Source: Rhizoctonia solani (Eukaryota; Basidiomycota; Agaricomycetes; Cantharellales; Ceratobasidiaceae). Taken from it: DNA of 64,000 nt. The stretch lies in contig NC_057371.1 of NCBI RefSeq assembly GCF_016906535.1, positions 930,001 through 994,000 on the forward strand, given 5' to 3'. Position numbers and translations under genes: made by a program. The notes beneath the pieces were generated by a model. That model was not told the origin of the DNA and made no database searches. It worked only from the letters and a program-made list of their open reading frames with translations. This document shows, in pieces, positions 46,263 through 59,500 of this stretch (position 1 is its first letter; each line of letters opens with the position of its first letter).

Positions 46263-46709
46263 GACATATGTGCTTGTGTGAAGTAGCTGGGTCACCATTC
46301 TGATTCTTAGGATGGGTCTTGGTTCTCTCTTATAGCAGTTCCAGGAGACTAGCTGTCTGTCTTGCATAGTGGGAGCAGCCAGGAAAGACTTGTATTTCCC
46401 ATGTCCTTATGTGGTCCTGTGTTGATGTTCATGCATAGAGCCTCATAATGCTTTACTAAGTAATGCTAGCATCATGAGTTTGGAAGGTGTGGAAAGTTGC
46501 ACAGCAACTATGGATGCATGCAACAAAAATGCAAAACCTTGCAGAGTTTGAAAAGTAAGGTATGGGCCTTGCAGATTATTAAAAGGAGTATAGGTAAATT
46601 AAATGCTAGTAGAGTATTGGGGAGAGGCATATTCAAGTATGTTACCAAGATAGAGTAGCCAGGCCAGGTTTATTACACCAGTGTGGACACATCAAAAGTG
46701 TCAAGGAAC

Positions 46710-49700
46710 TTAGAGTGGATTATCTTTAATGGTTCCGTTGAGTGATTTTGATCTTAATGTTAAATCTGGTGCACTCTTGAGTTGTTTCTTTGGTTTGCTA
46801 CTTAAGTTGCGTCCCAGCCATTGAATAGGGTGCTGGTAGGTGCATTTATCTCCTAGTTTCATGTATTCTTGTTCCCTTAACCTTTCCGCTAAGCTCTTAG
46901 ACCATTGATAGATCACTAGGTCTTGCTGAGATCTACTAGAATGCCTACTGAGTTTGTACAAAGGCGTTTTAATGATATCTGAACATGGAGCAACTATTAA
47001 TTCCATAATGGTACGTTGTCCTAACGGATACCTCAGCTTGTCTGGGGGTTGTCGTGTCTTCTGTGGATGTAACTGGTTACGCATGTAAGCTGTTCCGTGT
47101 GAATCCAGGTTTACTGGGCTGATATCCTGCGCCAACGCATCCGTATATTCCTTCCAGACAACAGGCAGGGGTTGATGTATACGCTCTGAGGGAGTTTCCA
47201 GTTTCTCCAATTTTGAATGACCGCATTTTTTGTGTGAAAGCCATTGTACTGCTTCATTTGGTTGTCTGAATGTGTTGGTACCAGCTAGAGCATTGTAATT
47301 TGTATGGATTTCTTTCCTGATGATCCCAGATGGCTTCATAAACATTTCCGCCCTTGCTCCGGCTGCTGGGTTTTGTCCCCATGTATACTCATGTGTTTGT
47401 CTCATGGTATTATCTACAAGGACTTGGGTATCTCCCATGCAGCTAAGTTTGTTCTGAGTGCAATTAGTTGACAATGCGTTTAGATTGGCTTGACTGGTCA
47501 AATACTGAGCTGTTGGTCCTTGCGTACACCATGAATAACTATGTTGCTTTTTCTCTATGTGTTTGAAAGCTCTCGCCGATTGATGGTAGCTGTCTATAGT
47601 AGCTGGACTAGCTTTGGTGCAATCAATTGGCTGCTTAATTGCTTCAATCTGTGTAGCTAAATGCGATTTTATGGTCCAAGCAGGGGCAATGTGCTTTGCA
47701 GCGGTATATTCTACTATTTTCCGAGTGTTTTCTGACCAATGTCTGTAGTCTTGGGCTTTGTTAGCTAGTACCTTCTTGTGATTCTCTGATTGATGCATAA
47801 GACTTTGCTTTCTCAATCCGATTTTTTCTGTGTCGAATTCTCTATCCCTTGTATCCCCCCCAGGCACGTTGTCCCTTTGCTTGGACGTGGAAAGGACTGA
47901 ATTCAGAAGAAAGTGCTGATTCCCCTCGAACCACCTAAACCTTTGAAAACTTGCTGGGCAATATTTCCCTGTCCTATACGCTGTTTGTCTTGGCTTGTTT
48001 GTGTGCGTACTAGCAGGCAATGTTTGCAATGTTAATAGTTCATTCAATTGCTCATTCAGTTTAGCTAATTTTATTGTTAATTGCTCCTGGCTGGACTTCC
48101 AGTCCAAACTCTGTTGACTACTAACGTCTTCTTTGATTGACTTTCTAGCTGGTATTGGCTTGGGAGTGCATGGGCGCACTAATGCTGTGAAGGATCAAAG
48201 GGTTTGGTAGGAGTCTTGAGTAGAGGCTTTTTTGTTGATTTCAGACTCGTTGTCACTCGTATTCTTGTTCTCACTCGTATTCTCGTTGTCGCTTAACTCT
48301 TTGTAATCCCATTGACTGGAGCGATTCGTCTTGACGTTGGAATCCAGTTGAATTTCGATATTTTTCAGAATTTCTTTCATTTCGTTGAGCTGCTTCTGTA
48401 TGTCCTGAGATATATTATTATCATGTCTCAGCAAGCGGTCTTCATGCCATGCAACTTTGTCCAAGAAGTTGTCCCATGTAGTTCCTACAGATGTATCTAT
48501 ATACAATGACCAATGTTCAGGAGCGCTGTTCATGATCTCCGTAATTAGTTCAGATTTGGTCCAGTCGCTAAATAGAGTAAGCATTTTGGCGTTCCAAACA
48601 ATGTAGTCTACCGGTGTTTCATACGGGTTATCTCTGTCTCTGAATCCGGCTTGAAGAGCTTTGGCCTTATTTCTGTCTATCAGCGATCGATTCATGAAGT
48701 GTATCGTTATTGCGCGTCTTAAACTTGGCCAATCAGTGGTAATGCTTTGTCAATAAGTCTTATCTAGTGCGTTAAACCATCTTAGCGCTTGACCTGTGAG
48801 TCTCAATGGCACTTGTCGTCCTAACTGTATGCGTGCATAGATACCGTATTCAGCTAAATTATTGATGGATATGATCCATCTAGGTAATTTGCTAGTATTG
48901 CCATTCCATTCTGGAATGTTATCCGGCTCAAGTTTAGGATCAAAGTGCACAGGCTTAGGTCTGAAAGATTGTGCGCGTATAGGATTCCTTATAGGTACGT
49001 CACTATACTCATCTCCTGATTTGTCAGGTGGATCCAGAGGATCGTTCCTTGTCCTTTGTTGAGGATGTTGGTCTTTGTTGGAGCTCTGATTTGATTCATG
49101 GGCACAAGGCGAGTCTCCTCGGTCGCATTTATGACTATATCGATTGCTAACGGAAGCTTGCAACGTTTCATCCTGAGACGATTTGCTGAATCTGCGCAAG
49201 CTGGCTAATCGGCTCCTTACGTGAGTAGGTAATGTATTCCTATTTCGTTGTGCCTTAGACGCGGTTGAACTACTGACTCTATTTGACCTTAAATTCTTTG
49301 CAGTGCCAAACGCTTGGTTAGTACTTTGTCTTGAGCTGGACCTTACAGGCAATCGAGACAGCCGTGATGTTTGTGCTGCGGTGCTCCTAACTGTAAAGGT
49401 AAAGTTGTCTTGGTACAACGGACCGGTTATATGCTGCAGTGCCTGTTCCTCCGCTGTGCCAGATGCTTGTGTATCTAGTGAGCTAATACAAAGATTAGTA
49501 TCTGGTTTGTTGGGCTCAATAGCTTCCGGCTTGTAAGTCAAGTGTTTACGTTCCAACTCCTGATTGTATTTGTACAAGCGGGTTGTCGACATATCCAACT
49601 GACCATCTAGAGGTTTGTATTGGCATAGATGTTTGCTTATTGGAGTCGCAGCTAACGTGTTGTCATTCCTGTTTCCTAGCTTGAGCACCTTACTTGCAAC

Positions 49701-52700
49701 CGACTCATATGGTGTAAGCTTATCAGGCGGTAGTGAGCATTCCGGATTGGTCTGCTTAGTGAACAAATGCATTGTCAAGCTTGACATCCCAGATATTGGT
49801 GTCGAAGGTAGTTCGGAGCCTTGCAAGATAGGTGTTTCAACCCTTATATCTGATTCTGATGAATTGTCTAGACTCCTTGTATTGATTGCCAGCAACGGGA
49901 GTCCTTTGTCAGTAGATATTGATGAATAAATACTTATTTGATTGATATTATCACCTCTGCTTGGTGTAGTCGGCTCTTCTGGTACTAGACAATTAATTCC
50001 AAGATCTGAAACTAACTCTGCTTGACTAATAACTGGTTTGTCATTAGCTGATTTCTCAGGTAATACAATTTGGAGCTCAGTGTCAACGGCGCTTGACTTG
50101 GCGCTTGACTCGGCGCTTATGCATAGGGCCATAGGCTGGTAGTCGGGACTTAGATTTCTAATTTCCAATGGCGCTAGGGATTCAAATGCGGCGTTTGCAG
50201 CAACGCTAATGCTTGGGACTAATACTACCGGTGTACCCAATGAGTCGTATTCATGAAACAAGTTAGGACCTTCCATGTTTGCAAGTATAATAGGTAAGCT
50301 TGTATGAGCACTGTTTGGTTCTTCACTGATATGTACTAGCGTCTGTTCGCTGATCAAATTCCTTAGCTGCTTGGAGTGCGAACCAATGTGTTCATTTTGT
50401 AACTCAGAGCTGATACACCCAGTATCAAAGCTTGGCGTAGGTGTCTTATGGTTCATTTGATCATGCAAGCTCTCCGGAGGCTTGCTTGAGACTTGCATTG
50501 ATGGTTCGATATTGATTGTACTTACAGATGATGCCGATGAATCAATTGAACTAATAGTCACGCTTCCTTCTACACTATTGATTGAAACGTCCTTGAATAT
50601 ACTAGTGTTAGTGGTAGCATAGTCGGCTGCACTTGTTTCAGTCAATTCAGAGCCGCAAACTGTTTCAGACAATGCTGAGTAAGGATCACGTGACGGTGTC
50701 GCTTGTAGCGCGCTCTGAATAGTGTCGTTCTTGCCCATGTCAATTTTATCTACCAATAAAGATTGTTTGCTTGCTTCAGACTCAAAGATCCTTACGGATG
50801 ATTGCGCTGGTAGCAACAGATCATTGACAAGTCTAGTCGTGTGACTGTTGTTACACAGAGACAAAGATTCCGAACTCTTCATTGAAGCGCTAAGCTTAGG
50901 TATTTGCTGGGCCAACTTGCTTGATTTGTCAGGCAATATTGTTGATACTGGATGCTCCGGACCAGGCGGTCTAGTTGAGTCTAAAGCTAAATCACGTTCA
51001 ATCTTAATAGCAGCTGAATCGACAGTAGATATATGCAAGTTGGTAGAATCAGCGTACATATCAATTATTTGCTGAATTTCACGGATAGTTTCAACTAGCC
51101 AGTCCTGCATATCTGGCAATAAATCAACTTCCAGTGGTTGAAAATCTGGACAATTTCCCAATGTTTTGCTGCAAATACTTGTTGCCGTCTCACCATGCTC
51201 TTGTGACTAAGTGGTGTGTATGGCGCGTTAGTCTTAGAAGTAGCTTCTTCCTTAGTATTTGTATATAGGTCCAAAGTAATACCAATACTTGATCCTTCTA
51301 AGGTACTAAGTACTGATTGTTCAGCCAAACCTTGCGGCGCAATTGCATTTGAATGTGGCTTATAAGCTTCCAAAGATTGCTCTAAGCTATCTAGATATTC
51401 AACACTTAGGTTTCCGTAAGAGACTGACAAAGTATCTTGACTAATCAAAGGCTTTGCGTCTATTAGTGGTTTAGGACTTGAAGGAATCTCAACCATATTG
51501 TTACTATTGCTCGTTACAGTACGATCTGTTTGACTAATTGATAGCAAGGGTAGAGCCGACTCATGAATAAGCTGTTCTGCTGTATTCAGGTGAGTGTCAA
51601 TAGTATTACTACCAATCTGTGGCAGCATAGTATTGGCTGTTGAGTACGATTGGTCCAGGGACCCTTGGATCAATTGCGTTGCTTTTGGAGAAATTTGAGC
51701 GGGTTTGTTTCTTACGTCCGACGCATGTATCTTGACTAATGCATTGGTTGAATTCTCTGAGGCGTCAAGCAGGGAGCTTGTGACCAAAGATTTGGGCGCA
51801 AATTCAAGTAAGCGTTGCTGACTAGTGACCAGGGATTGTTCCTTATCCGGCAATTCATGAGCCAACAGACCTTTGTCTAATGCTTTGGGTTTGACGCTAG
51901 CTGACAGTTTACTTAAGTAACCTGTATTGGTATCATTGCACGAATTAGACAAGGGGTCTAGGCTAATCATAGGATTCGGCTTCAGCTGTGATTCTCTATG
52001 AATAGAGATGAGAGTTGAAACTGTTTCAGCGTTAGTCAATAGGTCTTGATTTAAGCATGGCTTAGATTGCGACTGTCTAGGTAAGCAACTAGCTAAATCT
52101 TCTTCCTTTGTTTGCCTAATACTGCTTGAGGTGTGTACCACATTGTTATGCAAAGCGTCGATTGCTTGTTTAGTTATCATGGATGAAAATGGATCAGTTG
52201 CATTGTGGAATTTGTCCGGTGAATGACTAGCTTGAGAAATTGATAATCCGCTAATTGTCCTAGGAGCTGCTTCCTTATAGGTTAAATCATTACTTATAGT
52301 CCGCTTAGCATGTGTATTAGATATGTGAGTATCTATACTAGTAGGACCATGACTAGTAAGGTTAGACAGCGTTCCTGTATGCTTAGTGATTCCATTTGCG
52401 CTACTAGTTGTAACCAATGCGTGCAAATGACCAAGGTTACCAAAAGAGTGATGACAATTTATGTGTACCGGATCACACAATGCTTCATCTGGCAATGGTG
52501 TAGTACTTCTGAACTGGTTGCGCGTCATCCGGATTGACTCATTGTCTGGTTGCTTAACAGGTTTGGCTAAGCTCTCCTTCTTGATGTAATACCATTGCGT
52601 TTTTTGATTGTAACTAAAGGCTGAGCTAACTTGTTGACTAATAGATTGCTTAGCTGTTCATTAGATGCAATATCTTTTACGGCTTCTACTGGTATCTCAT

Positions 52701-55176
52701 TATCAACAATGGGTAGCAATTTGTTGACAGACTTCCAGACAGGCAATGCTGGGCTATTGTCACACTCTAGAGTAAACGTAGGTGTTGATACGGATACTAC
52801 TTCCAAGTCAAGAGGGGTGGACGGCTGAGAATCGTTGAGTGATGAGTAGGAGCTTGAGCTCATCGTCATATGATTAGGCTGAGTACCCTTAACCGTTTCA
52901 AGGTTGCTAATGGTACTTCCTGCTGACGCATACATGTACTCAATGCTTGCTCTAGGACTTGTATGCCAATTCAGATGTCCCATTGGTTCTGAATGGGGCA
53001 GTTGAAGCTTAGCTGATGACTGAAACACTTTGGTCACTCTGTAATCATCATTGCATGTAGATGACATGGTAGGCGATTTGATTAGTGTTGTTTGAGTTGG
53101 CAACTTATCATGTGATAACTCATGTTGACTCTTAGCCTTGTTAGGTAACCAGTCCGGTTGGGAATTCAAATTTATTTGTGAGTTATGCTTACGTGGATCA
53201 CCTTGTGGATGATTCGTTGCAGGTAAATGATTAGTCAATGACTTATGAGGCAAGTCTTGAACTTTTATAGACTTAGTAAGTATGTTGTGCAACCTTTGGA
53301 TTGATTGTTCCATTTGATCCCTAAAGCTAACAGCTGCTACTTCAAATGCGCATGCGTCAAACAAGCATTTGGATGCCGGCCATTCTGGTGTTAGAAGTAG
53401 TAAGTCAAATTCATTTGATTGCCGAATGATCTTAGCAACTAGACTATTATAGGCGATATGAAGTTTGCCGTATTCAGGCCAGTAATGTATGTCTTGGGCA
53501 GGAATTAACTTATTAGTGATAAGGCAGGTTGGTCTGAATGTAGTAACTATATCTAGTAACTCAAATAAATGTACGGCCCATGTTTCACATGATTGGTTTG
53601 GAGTGTAACTGTCTTGCTGAGTTGGCATGGGTAGATTATATAAGTTGCATGCCAACCGCCGAAGTGCTCTTCTGGCTCGGCTAATTTCCAGGTCCAATTG
53701 GGTCTCAGAGATAAGTCCGGCACTAGCAGGCTGAAACAAATAGTCTGCTATTTCCTTATCTGTAATTGCGTACGCGGGGGTATCAGGCAAATACGGTAAG
53801 TACTTCCTTAGTTCTGGACTGCTAGTTGCCAATGAACTATGGCTATCGTGTGGTGTAACCTGTTCTGTTGAGTGTCAGGAGCTAGTAGTCTCCTTGTGCT
53901 GCCATGTTCTAGGCTGTACCAGCCATTTGTCTAGCTGTACTGCAACTGTTGGTGCGTACTTGCTTAAATCCAAACTCTCTGCAACTGATTTGTAGCGGCG
54001 GTTGTATGATATAGCTTGGTCTGGCAAGCATTGGGAGCTAACCGTTGCCTGACCTTGTCAAGTCTTAGTCTTAGTGTGCCATTCCTCTGGCTGTCTTACT
54101 GTTGCGGGTAAGTACTTAGACTCTGTATCAGGTTCAAAGCTTAGTTGACTGCCTGAGGCTTTGCAGCCGTTGTCCGTGTTGTTGACCAGGTAGTTATCCC
54201 GCATTGTATCATAGCTGATGCTATGATTCAAAGGATCAACTGGATCCTCACTGTTGTGGTTGATCAGGCTGCACGGCGGATTGCTTAGGGCGTGCAATGG
54301 GTCACCTGCAGTATACGGTGGGTCGCGTGGGATGCACGGCAATGTTCTCTCAGTTGACGGTGAGTAAATATCTTTTGGCAATGATTGTTTAGAGCTTAAT
54401 TGTTGATATGAACGTTTGTGACGGTTGTCCATATAGTTTTCAACACATTCATGCTGCGCCGTAGCCGTGCGGGCCTCATGAGTTGATGTAGACGATGAGA
54501 CAGCTTCCTTGCAACAATGGCTTGGGTCGAAAGGTGCGTCGCGCTCTCTGTACCGTTCCTTAGAGGTATGTATGCTACCATCATGTGCTCGACAAAATAT
54601 ATCCTTGTTAACCACTACCACGTTGTGCGTATCCAAGACCATGAGGCTGTTGTTCTCGTGCTGGGAGCGTTCGTTACTAATGCTCCGGCATTGAGAGCTC
54701 TGTTGGGAGCGTTGGCTTGAGTTAGACGTAGTCTCAGTGTTGTTTGCATGATTATTATTTGTATCTAAGTACATCCTAAGAGCAGCATCTAAGTGTATAC
54801 AATTGTCATTCATGTCTGATGAGTAGCGCGATTGGTGCTTTGGTCTAGGGGGCGTTGTCGACCAGGGCTGAGCTGATGAGGAAGTGGAAGGGGTAGCTTT
54901 GGAGTACTTGGTCATCAGACCACGTTTGCGAGCGTCTTGATGGGTTCTTGGCAACAAAGTTGTTGAGTCGGGCAACCTGGCAGCATTAGTACTGTTGCTG
55001 AGGTCGATGGAGTGATTAGGAGAGGTAAGAGGGTGTTGAGCAGTGGGCTGAAGGGTATCCAAGGCAGTGCTTGTTGACGGCACCTGTTTGGACGTTGTAG
55101 AGCGATGTTCCCTTGCTGTCCAAAGCCCTAATTCAGATCTAGACAATCTGTGCGAGTGTTCTGGAGGTTTCCACAT
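46710..55176 (-). pseudogene. Element E polyprotein: Ser/Thr-rich region, Gag capsid-like domain, unknown C-terminus
   Basis: One reading path of about 2,820 codons from the ATG at 55176 to TAA at 46710. It is broken by in-frame TGA at 54058-54060, 53875-53877, 48750-48752 and 48195-48197, and by two frame changes (a six-T run at 52600-52605; somewhere in about 51140-51230). The first about 2,000 residues are low-complexity, rich in Ser, Thr, Asn, Gln and Pro. A Retrotrans_gag-like domain spans about 48930-48450: LTGQALRWFNALDK, then TDWPSLRRAITIHF. A 46710-48179 segment follows with no zinc knuckle; at about 46980-47160 it weakly recalls the stretch just before RT in Ty3/gypsy Pol (WKEYTDALAQ, LRYPLGQRT). 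Function beyond Gag-like assembly is unknown. Confidence 0.75.
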
Positions 55177-55261
55177 GCAGTGTTAGTACAACTATAGTAG
55201 TAAGACTAAGTACAAGTAATAAGAGACTACAGGTAAGAATTAAAGATGTAACCAACGCAAT

Positions 55262-55279
55262 GCCCTGCGGTGGTCACCA
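55262..55279 (-). other. Element E candidate primer binding site
   Basis: Minus strand TGGTGACCACCGCAGGGC, one base inside the 5' LTR. LTR primer sites normally start TGG, pairing with a tRNA CCA end. I could not name the tRNA. Confidence 0.5.
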
Positions 55280-55280
55280 A

Positions 55281-56575
55281 TGTTATAGAGTAGGGTTTTA
55301 GGGACTATGTAATTAAGTACAAAATATATAAAGTGATTAATAGATCAGTTATCTATGGATATAAAAGGCAATAGACTAGCTATATTAGGTTAGTAATCAG
55401 GGTGATCCCTACACTTAACAAGTAATCAAGCGATTACTGCAGATGCAGGTGGTTGGTTATGCTTATACCTATAGTATGAAAGTTAGTATTGAGTCTTAGT
55501 TACCTACTACAATTTATCTGGATTTGTTAGTAATTTATTTGACTGAGATCGCACTCAGTTAAGGTGTATATGCCGCTCTCAAGGCCTTAAACTCTCCCAA
55601 CTGACTTACTCAAGAGGTTCAGGGTCGCCCTAGAGCCTTTCCTAGCTACCCAGTATCTGTTGGGACCTTGCTAGAGGCTATATGCGCCGAGATACCTTAC
55701 AGGTTAAGTTCAGTGAGCTTAAGAGGCTAAGAAAGCAAAATAAGACACTCTAAACTAAGTTAAGAAGATCTAATAGATCTTCAAGTTCACACAAGGGGTA
55801 AGAATGGGATGAAAAGAAGGTTGTATTCAAAGGGTCTCCCTCAGGGGGTTTATATACCCCAGAGGGAGAACAAATAACTATATACATGATGTACAAAAGA
55901 GGAAGTTACATGAGAGGTACAGTCTGAGCTATTTGATACATAAAGACCAATTAGTCCCAATAAGTCCTAGTGGGATAGACTCAAGGCTATTTACAGAATG
56001 TTCTAGAGCATACATGACTAAATTACATTAGTGTGAATGCTAAAAATAACCTTGAGGCAAGGTAGGATCTCATAGAAAAAGCTAGAAACTTAAATGGTTA
56101 GTATCTCCATCAATTTAGCTCAGAATCAGACGATTCCTTTTTAGGAACTGAGATGCCAGAGCCTCCGACCTATTGGTATTTGTCCGCATAGTAATATGCC
56201 TATTTCCCGCCGAGATATCGGCGTCGGCGCGCCCCGCCGACCTTTGGCGCTTATTTGCAATGACTAAGCGCCGGCGCTTGCATGCTTACTTGCACTTGTT
56301 CTATGGTCTACAAGTACCGTTCCTACATATAAATGTATGATACAAAAAATGCTATAAATCATAGAAATAATAGTATGACTACTTCGCATAATCAGACGTG
56401 TATATATGCAAGCGCCATGAGGAAATAAAGTATAAAAGGTCTTGTAGCGCCGCCAGTTTCCAAATATAGTAATATTCATGCCCATATTTGGATAGAGTAA
56501 GTATGATTACTCCAGTTCGCACTATTCACTATTGGCAATTAGGGGTGCATATGTCTAAATTAGTCATTCCATACA
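55281..56575 (-). repeat. Element E 5' LTR (long, 1.3 kb)
   Basis: 1,295 bp; differs from 44950-46246 by about two indels and two CpG-type G/A or C/T changes. Confidence 0.93.
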
Positions 56576-59500
56576 CTTCTGCTGTGATTACAGGTGGCAG
56601 AGGGTGAATGTGCAATCAAACTCTGTGTCTTGTTTGAAAGCAGACAATAAGCTAACATGGAACACATCATGGATCTTCATGGTCTCAGGGAGAGCCAGGC
56701 AATAGGCATGAGAGCCCACTCTTTCTATGACAGGGAAGAGGCCATACTGCTTATGGTCTAGCTTTTTGTTGGGGCACTGCAAAGTGATATTGGAAGCCAG
56801 AAGCCAAACTTTATCTCCTGGTTGAAACTCAGGAGGTGGTTTCCCTGTGTCTGCCTGTTTGTAGCACTCCTGAGCCCATTTGATTGATGCCTGTATTTCC
56901 TGAATAGTCTCAGCCAGTTGCTTGGCTCTGTCATCAGCAATAGGCAATCCAGTGGGTTCCAGGAGTGGTGAAATGACAGGAGAACGGCCATACACAATCT
57001 CAAAAGGCAATTGCCTGTTGCTTTGCTTCTGGCATTGTTATGAGCAAATTCAGCCAGTGGGAGCCAATCAACCCAATCAGACTGTCTATGATTAATGAAG
57101 GGACGTAGGTAAGCCTCTAGCCATTGGTTCCTGATCTTAGTCTGCCCATCAGACTGTGGGTGTCATGCCCTAGAGGCGTGACCACCTTAAAATCCACTAA
57201 GTCAAAGAAATAGTGAATATATGCGCTATTTTCATGAAGATTTATGGATATATGCATCTTTATGCTATTTAGGCGCTGAGCGCTTATTATGTAATCTCAT
57301 CACATGACCTTCAGTCATGTGATCTTGTTTCTTATCTCTGGTCATGTGACCTTATCTTTGTTATGATGTTTGTACATGTAATTACTCTTCCCCTTCTCTG
57401 TGAATATATAAGGAGGGTTCTGAGAGCCTTAAGCCTCAGAACTCAACCTCTTATCCCCATCCACACCTACCTACCCTAAGACATACACTTAAGAGTATTG
57501 CCTGAGCATACCAGTCCCTGTCAAAGGTCCCTTGCCCAGCTGTCTTAACAGCATAGTGCACTCTTACTTAAATTGGTCTTGTCCACCCCTTATCTGGCAT
57601 TGCCCTTGAGCATTGTTAGATCCTACTAGCTGATAAGTCCTATATTAGGCAAAGGCTTGTTGGGCTTTACCTTGTGGTAGTTGTTGGCTCTGACAGTGGG
57701 TGATGAGCAGTAGAAAAACTAGGAGTGATTTGCAGAGATTTGTAGAGTGCCTTGAGGAACTTGGAGTTGAATGTAGTGCCTCTGTCTGACACAGTGCGCT
57801 TGGGAGTCCCATGTAGCTTCCAAATATGCTCCAAGAACATCTGAGCTACATCCTCAGCAGTAGCAGTTTTTTTGCAGGGAATCAGGTGCATCATCTTTGA
57901 GAAGCAATCTACAACCACCAGGATGCTGTCATAACCCTTACACTTGGGGAACTTGACAATGAAATCATATGAGATGTCTTCCCAGGGACCTGCAGGGACA
58001 GAAAGCAGGTTGAGAGCATAGTTGTGTACATGGCCCTTGCTTCTTTGGCAGATTTCACAGGACTCCACATAGCCATTGACTTGGAATTTCATTGCTGGCC
58101 AGTAGTAGTGACAACTGATTAACTCTAGAGTTTGTGCTCTTTCTTGGTGACCAGAAGCAGGGGAATCATGGAAATGAGATAAGAGCTGCTGTTTAATCTC
58201 AGATTCATCTGGCACAACTATTCTTCCTTGATACAAAAGTAGACCCTTCTGAATTGTATAGTCCTTGAACTTTTGTGCAATGCTGTGGGGCATGGATTTA
58301 GGGTCTGATACAGCTAGCAAGATTGTGTCAAGACTAGGGTCTTCCTGAGTAGCTTCCTTGATTTGATCCAGCAAGGATGAGCCCATGTGTGCTGAAAATG
58401 CCTCAAAATAAGATTCTGGAATCATAACTTGTGGAGCTGGTTCTAAGTCCATGTGATCAGGTTGTCTTGACAGGGCATCAGGTTTCTGCAACTGTTTTCC
58501 AGGTGTATAAGCAATAACAAAGTTGTAGGACCCCAGCATGAGATGCCAGTGCGCATGACGCCTGTTGAAGGTTCTAGCTGATTTCCAGTACTCCAGATTC
58601 TTGTGGTCAGTAAACACAGTGATTGGCTGCTCAGTTCCTTCCAGGAAGATACTCCAGTGCTCAAATGCACAAATGATGGCAAGTAGCTCCTTGTCATGCA
58701 TGTCATAGTTCAGCTCAGCAGGTGAAAAGCTGACTGACATGAATGCAACAGGATGTAGACAACCATCTTCCTTTCTCTGAGATAGTACAGCACCCATGGC
58801 TGCTCCAGAGGTGTCTGTTTCCAAGGTGTAAGGTTTAGATTCATCAGGGTGAGCTAGAACAGGCTCCTTGTAAATCTCAGCCTTGATGGCATCAAATGCT
58901 GCTTTCTGTTCTTCTAGCCAGATCCATGGTTGCTCCTTCTGAGTAAGGTTATTTGGAGGGCATGCTAAGCAAGAGAAGTTGGGGACAAAGCAACAGTAGA
59001 AGTTTGCAAAGCCTAGTAACAATTACACCTGTTTCACATTATGGGGTTCAGGCCAGTCCATGATTGCTTGCACCTTGTCTTTCTCCATGGAGATGCCATC
59101 AGGAGTAATCACAAGACCAATGTAGGTGACTTCTGTGACAAAGAAGTAGCATTTGGCAGGGTTGCAGAATAGATTATGCTTCAGCAAGCAAGATAAGACT
59201 TCCTTGACATGTTCCACATGCTCTTCTCTTGAGTTTGAGAAGATCAAGATGTCATCCAAATACACAACCACAGAGATGTCAAGTAAATCACAGAATATGT
59301 TGTTCATGAAGCGCATAAACACAGCTGGGGCGTTGCTAAGGCCAAATTGCATGACTGTGGGAGCAAAGTGACCAAGGGCAGTGCAAAATGCAGCCTTCCA
59401 TTCATCTCCTTCTTTGATTCTGATGTTGTGATATCCATTCCTCAAATCTAGCTTTGTGAAGATCCTAGCATGGCACAGCTTCTCAATTAGTTTGTCCTGT

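Larger units (their letters stand above)
44950..56575 (-). mobile_element. Element E: 11.6-kb LTR element with a giant Gag-type polyprotein and no pol
   Basis: LTRs of 1,297 bp (44950-46246) and 1,295 bp (55281-56575) differ at about four places. TSD CTTCT on both sides (44945-44949, 56576-56580), inside Gypsy4 pol. A polypurine tract adjoins the left LTR and a TGG-starting primer-site-like sequence adjoins the right LTR, so the element reads right to left. About 8.5 kb of coding sequence lies between. No protease, reverse transcriptase, RNase H, integrase or zinc knuckle was found. It is probably non-autonomous and mobilised in trans. Confidence 0.9.

Noticed and set aside
48195..54060. Alternative genetic code in which TGA encodes an amino acid
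   Set aside because: The host genes use TGA and TAA as stops (GAPDH ends in TGA), so a code change is not supported; decay or local readthrough is simpler.
46710..55176. Element E polyprotein as a host gene
   Set aside because: It sits between paired LTRs with a 5-bp duplication inside another retrotransposon and contains a Gag-type capsid motif.
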